A stretch of 43,289 bases of DNA from Leucogyrophana mollusca (Eukaryota > Basidiomycota > Agaricomycetes > Boletales), in NCBI GenBank assembly GCA_021014945.1, contig MU266560.1:1-43289 (forward strand), written 5' to 3'. The notes beneath the pieces are model-generated. The model did not search any database. It saw only the letters and a list, made by a program, of their open reading frames with translations, and was not told the origin of the DNA. Made by a program: the position numbers and the translations under genes. Positions 42,509 through 43,289 of the stretch are shown piece after piece. The stretch's first letter is position 1, and each line of letters begins with the position of its first letter.

Positions 42509-42603
42509 GCAGTGGTAGTGCAGTCGTCAAGCGTCAGTATCATGTATTCGGCGGGCAGCGCAATGCTGGGTGTTCGAATCAGATCAAGTGTATAATTTTT
42601 TTT
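42509..42603 (+). other. tRNA-like Pol III promoter element (A box, B box, T8 terminator)
   Basis: TAGTGCAGTCG at 42516-42526 matches the A-box pattern TRGYNNANNNG. GTTCGAATC at 42572-42580 matches the B-box core, 56 bases after the A-box start. A run of eight T follows at 42596-42603, a Pol III terminator. The D arm can pair weakly, but the acceptor stem and T stem around these boxes do not, so it is not a functional tRNA. A tRNA pseudogene or the head of a SINE is the likeliest reading. Confidence 0.45.
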
Positions 42604-43254
42604 GCTTTTCTGCAAAGCCGTTCGCCACCATAGCAATTAACTCCTCTTCGCTTGACATCGGCTGAGCACCCTGTATTTTTCATCCATCCATGGGTGATAT
42701 CATCGACTTCACTTCTGAACCGGACACAGAAACTCCTTTTCGAAAGGATGAATGGATTTGCAAAGGCAGACAATAAGTACCCTACAAGAAATATCCCGTT
42801 GTCATTGGCCAAAGCACTGGCGGAAGTCACGACTATTCCGCCCAGAAGGTGAGCACGCGGATTAGGTCGGAAACTAATGGAACTCACATCGAGCTGTCCT
42901 TTCAGGCTGCAACACGAAGAAAGACCGTCTTCAAAACGGCGATGGTGATGGCATTGTCTGTCGTGGCTAGCACTCGCATCAGTGTGATCAGACTTCTCCG
43001 TCTGCACGATTTTGCCATTGTACTAACAGACGCAGGACTTATGATCGCTCAAGGTGAGTACTACTACTGCGTACCGCTGTTGAGCAGTACTGAGGCTTAG
43101 AGTTGGTTCGAAACCTTGCGTCGCGAGATAGACAGACTCAGGGATGCAATCAAACTTTTCGGGAAGTGGGGTAAGGTCAAGGCAATTCTGGAGGAGGGTT
43201 CGGACGAGGATTAACTTAGCCTAGTGTATTACTACTAGCTGACCGTTTGTGCAG
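42604..43254 (+). other. possible broken gene end
   Basis: Coding-like pieces on the plus strand: MGDIIDFTSEPDTETPFRKD from an ATG at 42690, then, one frame off, FERMNGFAKADNKYPTRNIP to a GTGAGC donor at 42849, and finally SWFETLRREIDRLRDAIKLF with GKWGKVKAILEEGSDED before a stop at 43214. The last piece follows a GTGAGT..TTAG intron (43054-43100), but the phases do not match, so I cannot build one protein. The charged C-terminal helix with an acidic tail suggests a real gene that has decayed, or one whose exons I have missed. Confidence 0.3.
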
Positions 43255-43284
43255 CCCTGCGGGCGCTCTCTGGCGCCCGCAGGG
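43255..43284. repeat. perfect 12-bp inverted repeat (hairpin)
   Basis: CCCTGCGGGCGC at 43255-43266 and its exact reverse complement at 43273-43284 flank a 6-base loop. It is very GC-rich and lies at the window edge, five bases from the end. Confidence 0.85.
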
Positions 43285-43289
43285 AGAAA

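Noticed and set aside
42509..42603. Functional tRNA gene
   Set aside because: A and B boxes fit, but acceptor and T stems do not pair, so it is listed only as a tRNA-like element.
43255..43284. Bacterial-type intrinsic terminator or evidence of bacterial DNA
   Set aside because: No T-run follows the hairpin and the whole window is eukaryotic in gene structure.

Overview
The window is nuclear DNA of a filamentous basidiomycete, most likely an Agaricomycete and plausibly Polyporales. The evidence is dense short introns (about 38-145 nt, GT..AG with one GC..AG), families I know mainly from mushrooms (DUF6699, DUF6593, small secreted proteins), a fungal hAT transposase fragment, wood-decay type secreted enzymes, and TATA boxes 40-110 bp upstream of several starts. 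Introns were assigned by hand from splice motifs, reading-frame continuity and family resemblance; no search was run. || Layout. 1-5.5 kb is unstable DNA: an AT-rich palindrome-rich stretch, the 3' part of a hAT transposase, a ~780 bp segment present twice with each copy holding a ~130-aa protein of unknown function, and a frameshifted fragment of a PNS1/SLC44 choline-transporter-like gene. 5.5-8.7 kb has no gene I can support. 8.7-11.2 kb is a secreted type-B carboxylesterase with 14 exons. 11.2-14 kb holds decayed sequence. 14.1-27 kb alternates three DUF6699 genes with a small secreted protein, a GH5 exo-beta-glucanase of the EXG3 type, a second secreted protein and a DUF6593 gene. 29.5-31.5 kb is a secreted FAD-linked (BBE-type) oxidase, 31.9-32.7 kb the NatA catalytic subunit NAA10/ARD1, and 33.1-34.6 kb a fourth DUF6699 gene. 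35.3-37.3 kb encodes the most notable protein: an arsenite methyltransferase joined through a linker with four evenly spaced Cys-Cys pairs to a Cdc25/Acr2-type rhodanese domain. 37.3-43.3 kb is accessory DNA: a decayed phosphotransferase gene, a small secreted cysteine protein, a distant third relative of the duplicated small protein, a ~44-bp tandem repeat next to a tRNA-like Pol III promoter element, and a perfect 12-bp hairpin at the end. || How the parts relate. The esterase, glucanase, oxidase and secreted proteins fit an extracellular or cell-wall lifestyle but show no operon-like coupling. NAA10 is the only obvious housekeeping gene and sits among lineage-specific families. DUF6699 (four copies) and the small 'FGY..PQW' family (three copies) are repeatedly expanded here, with the arsenic fusion gene beside them.
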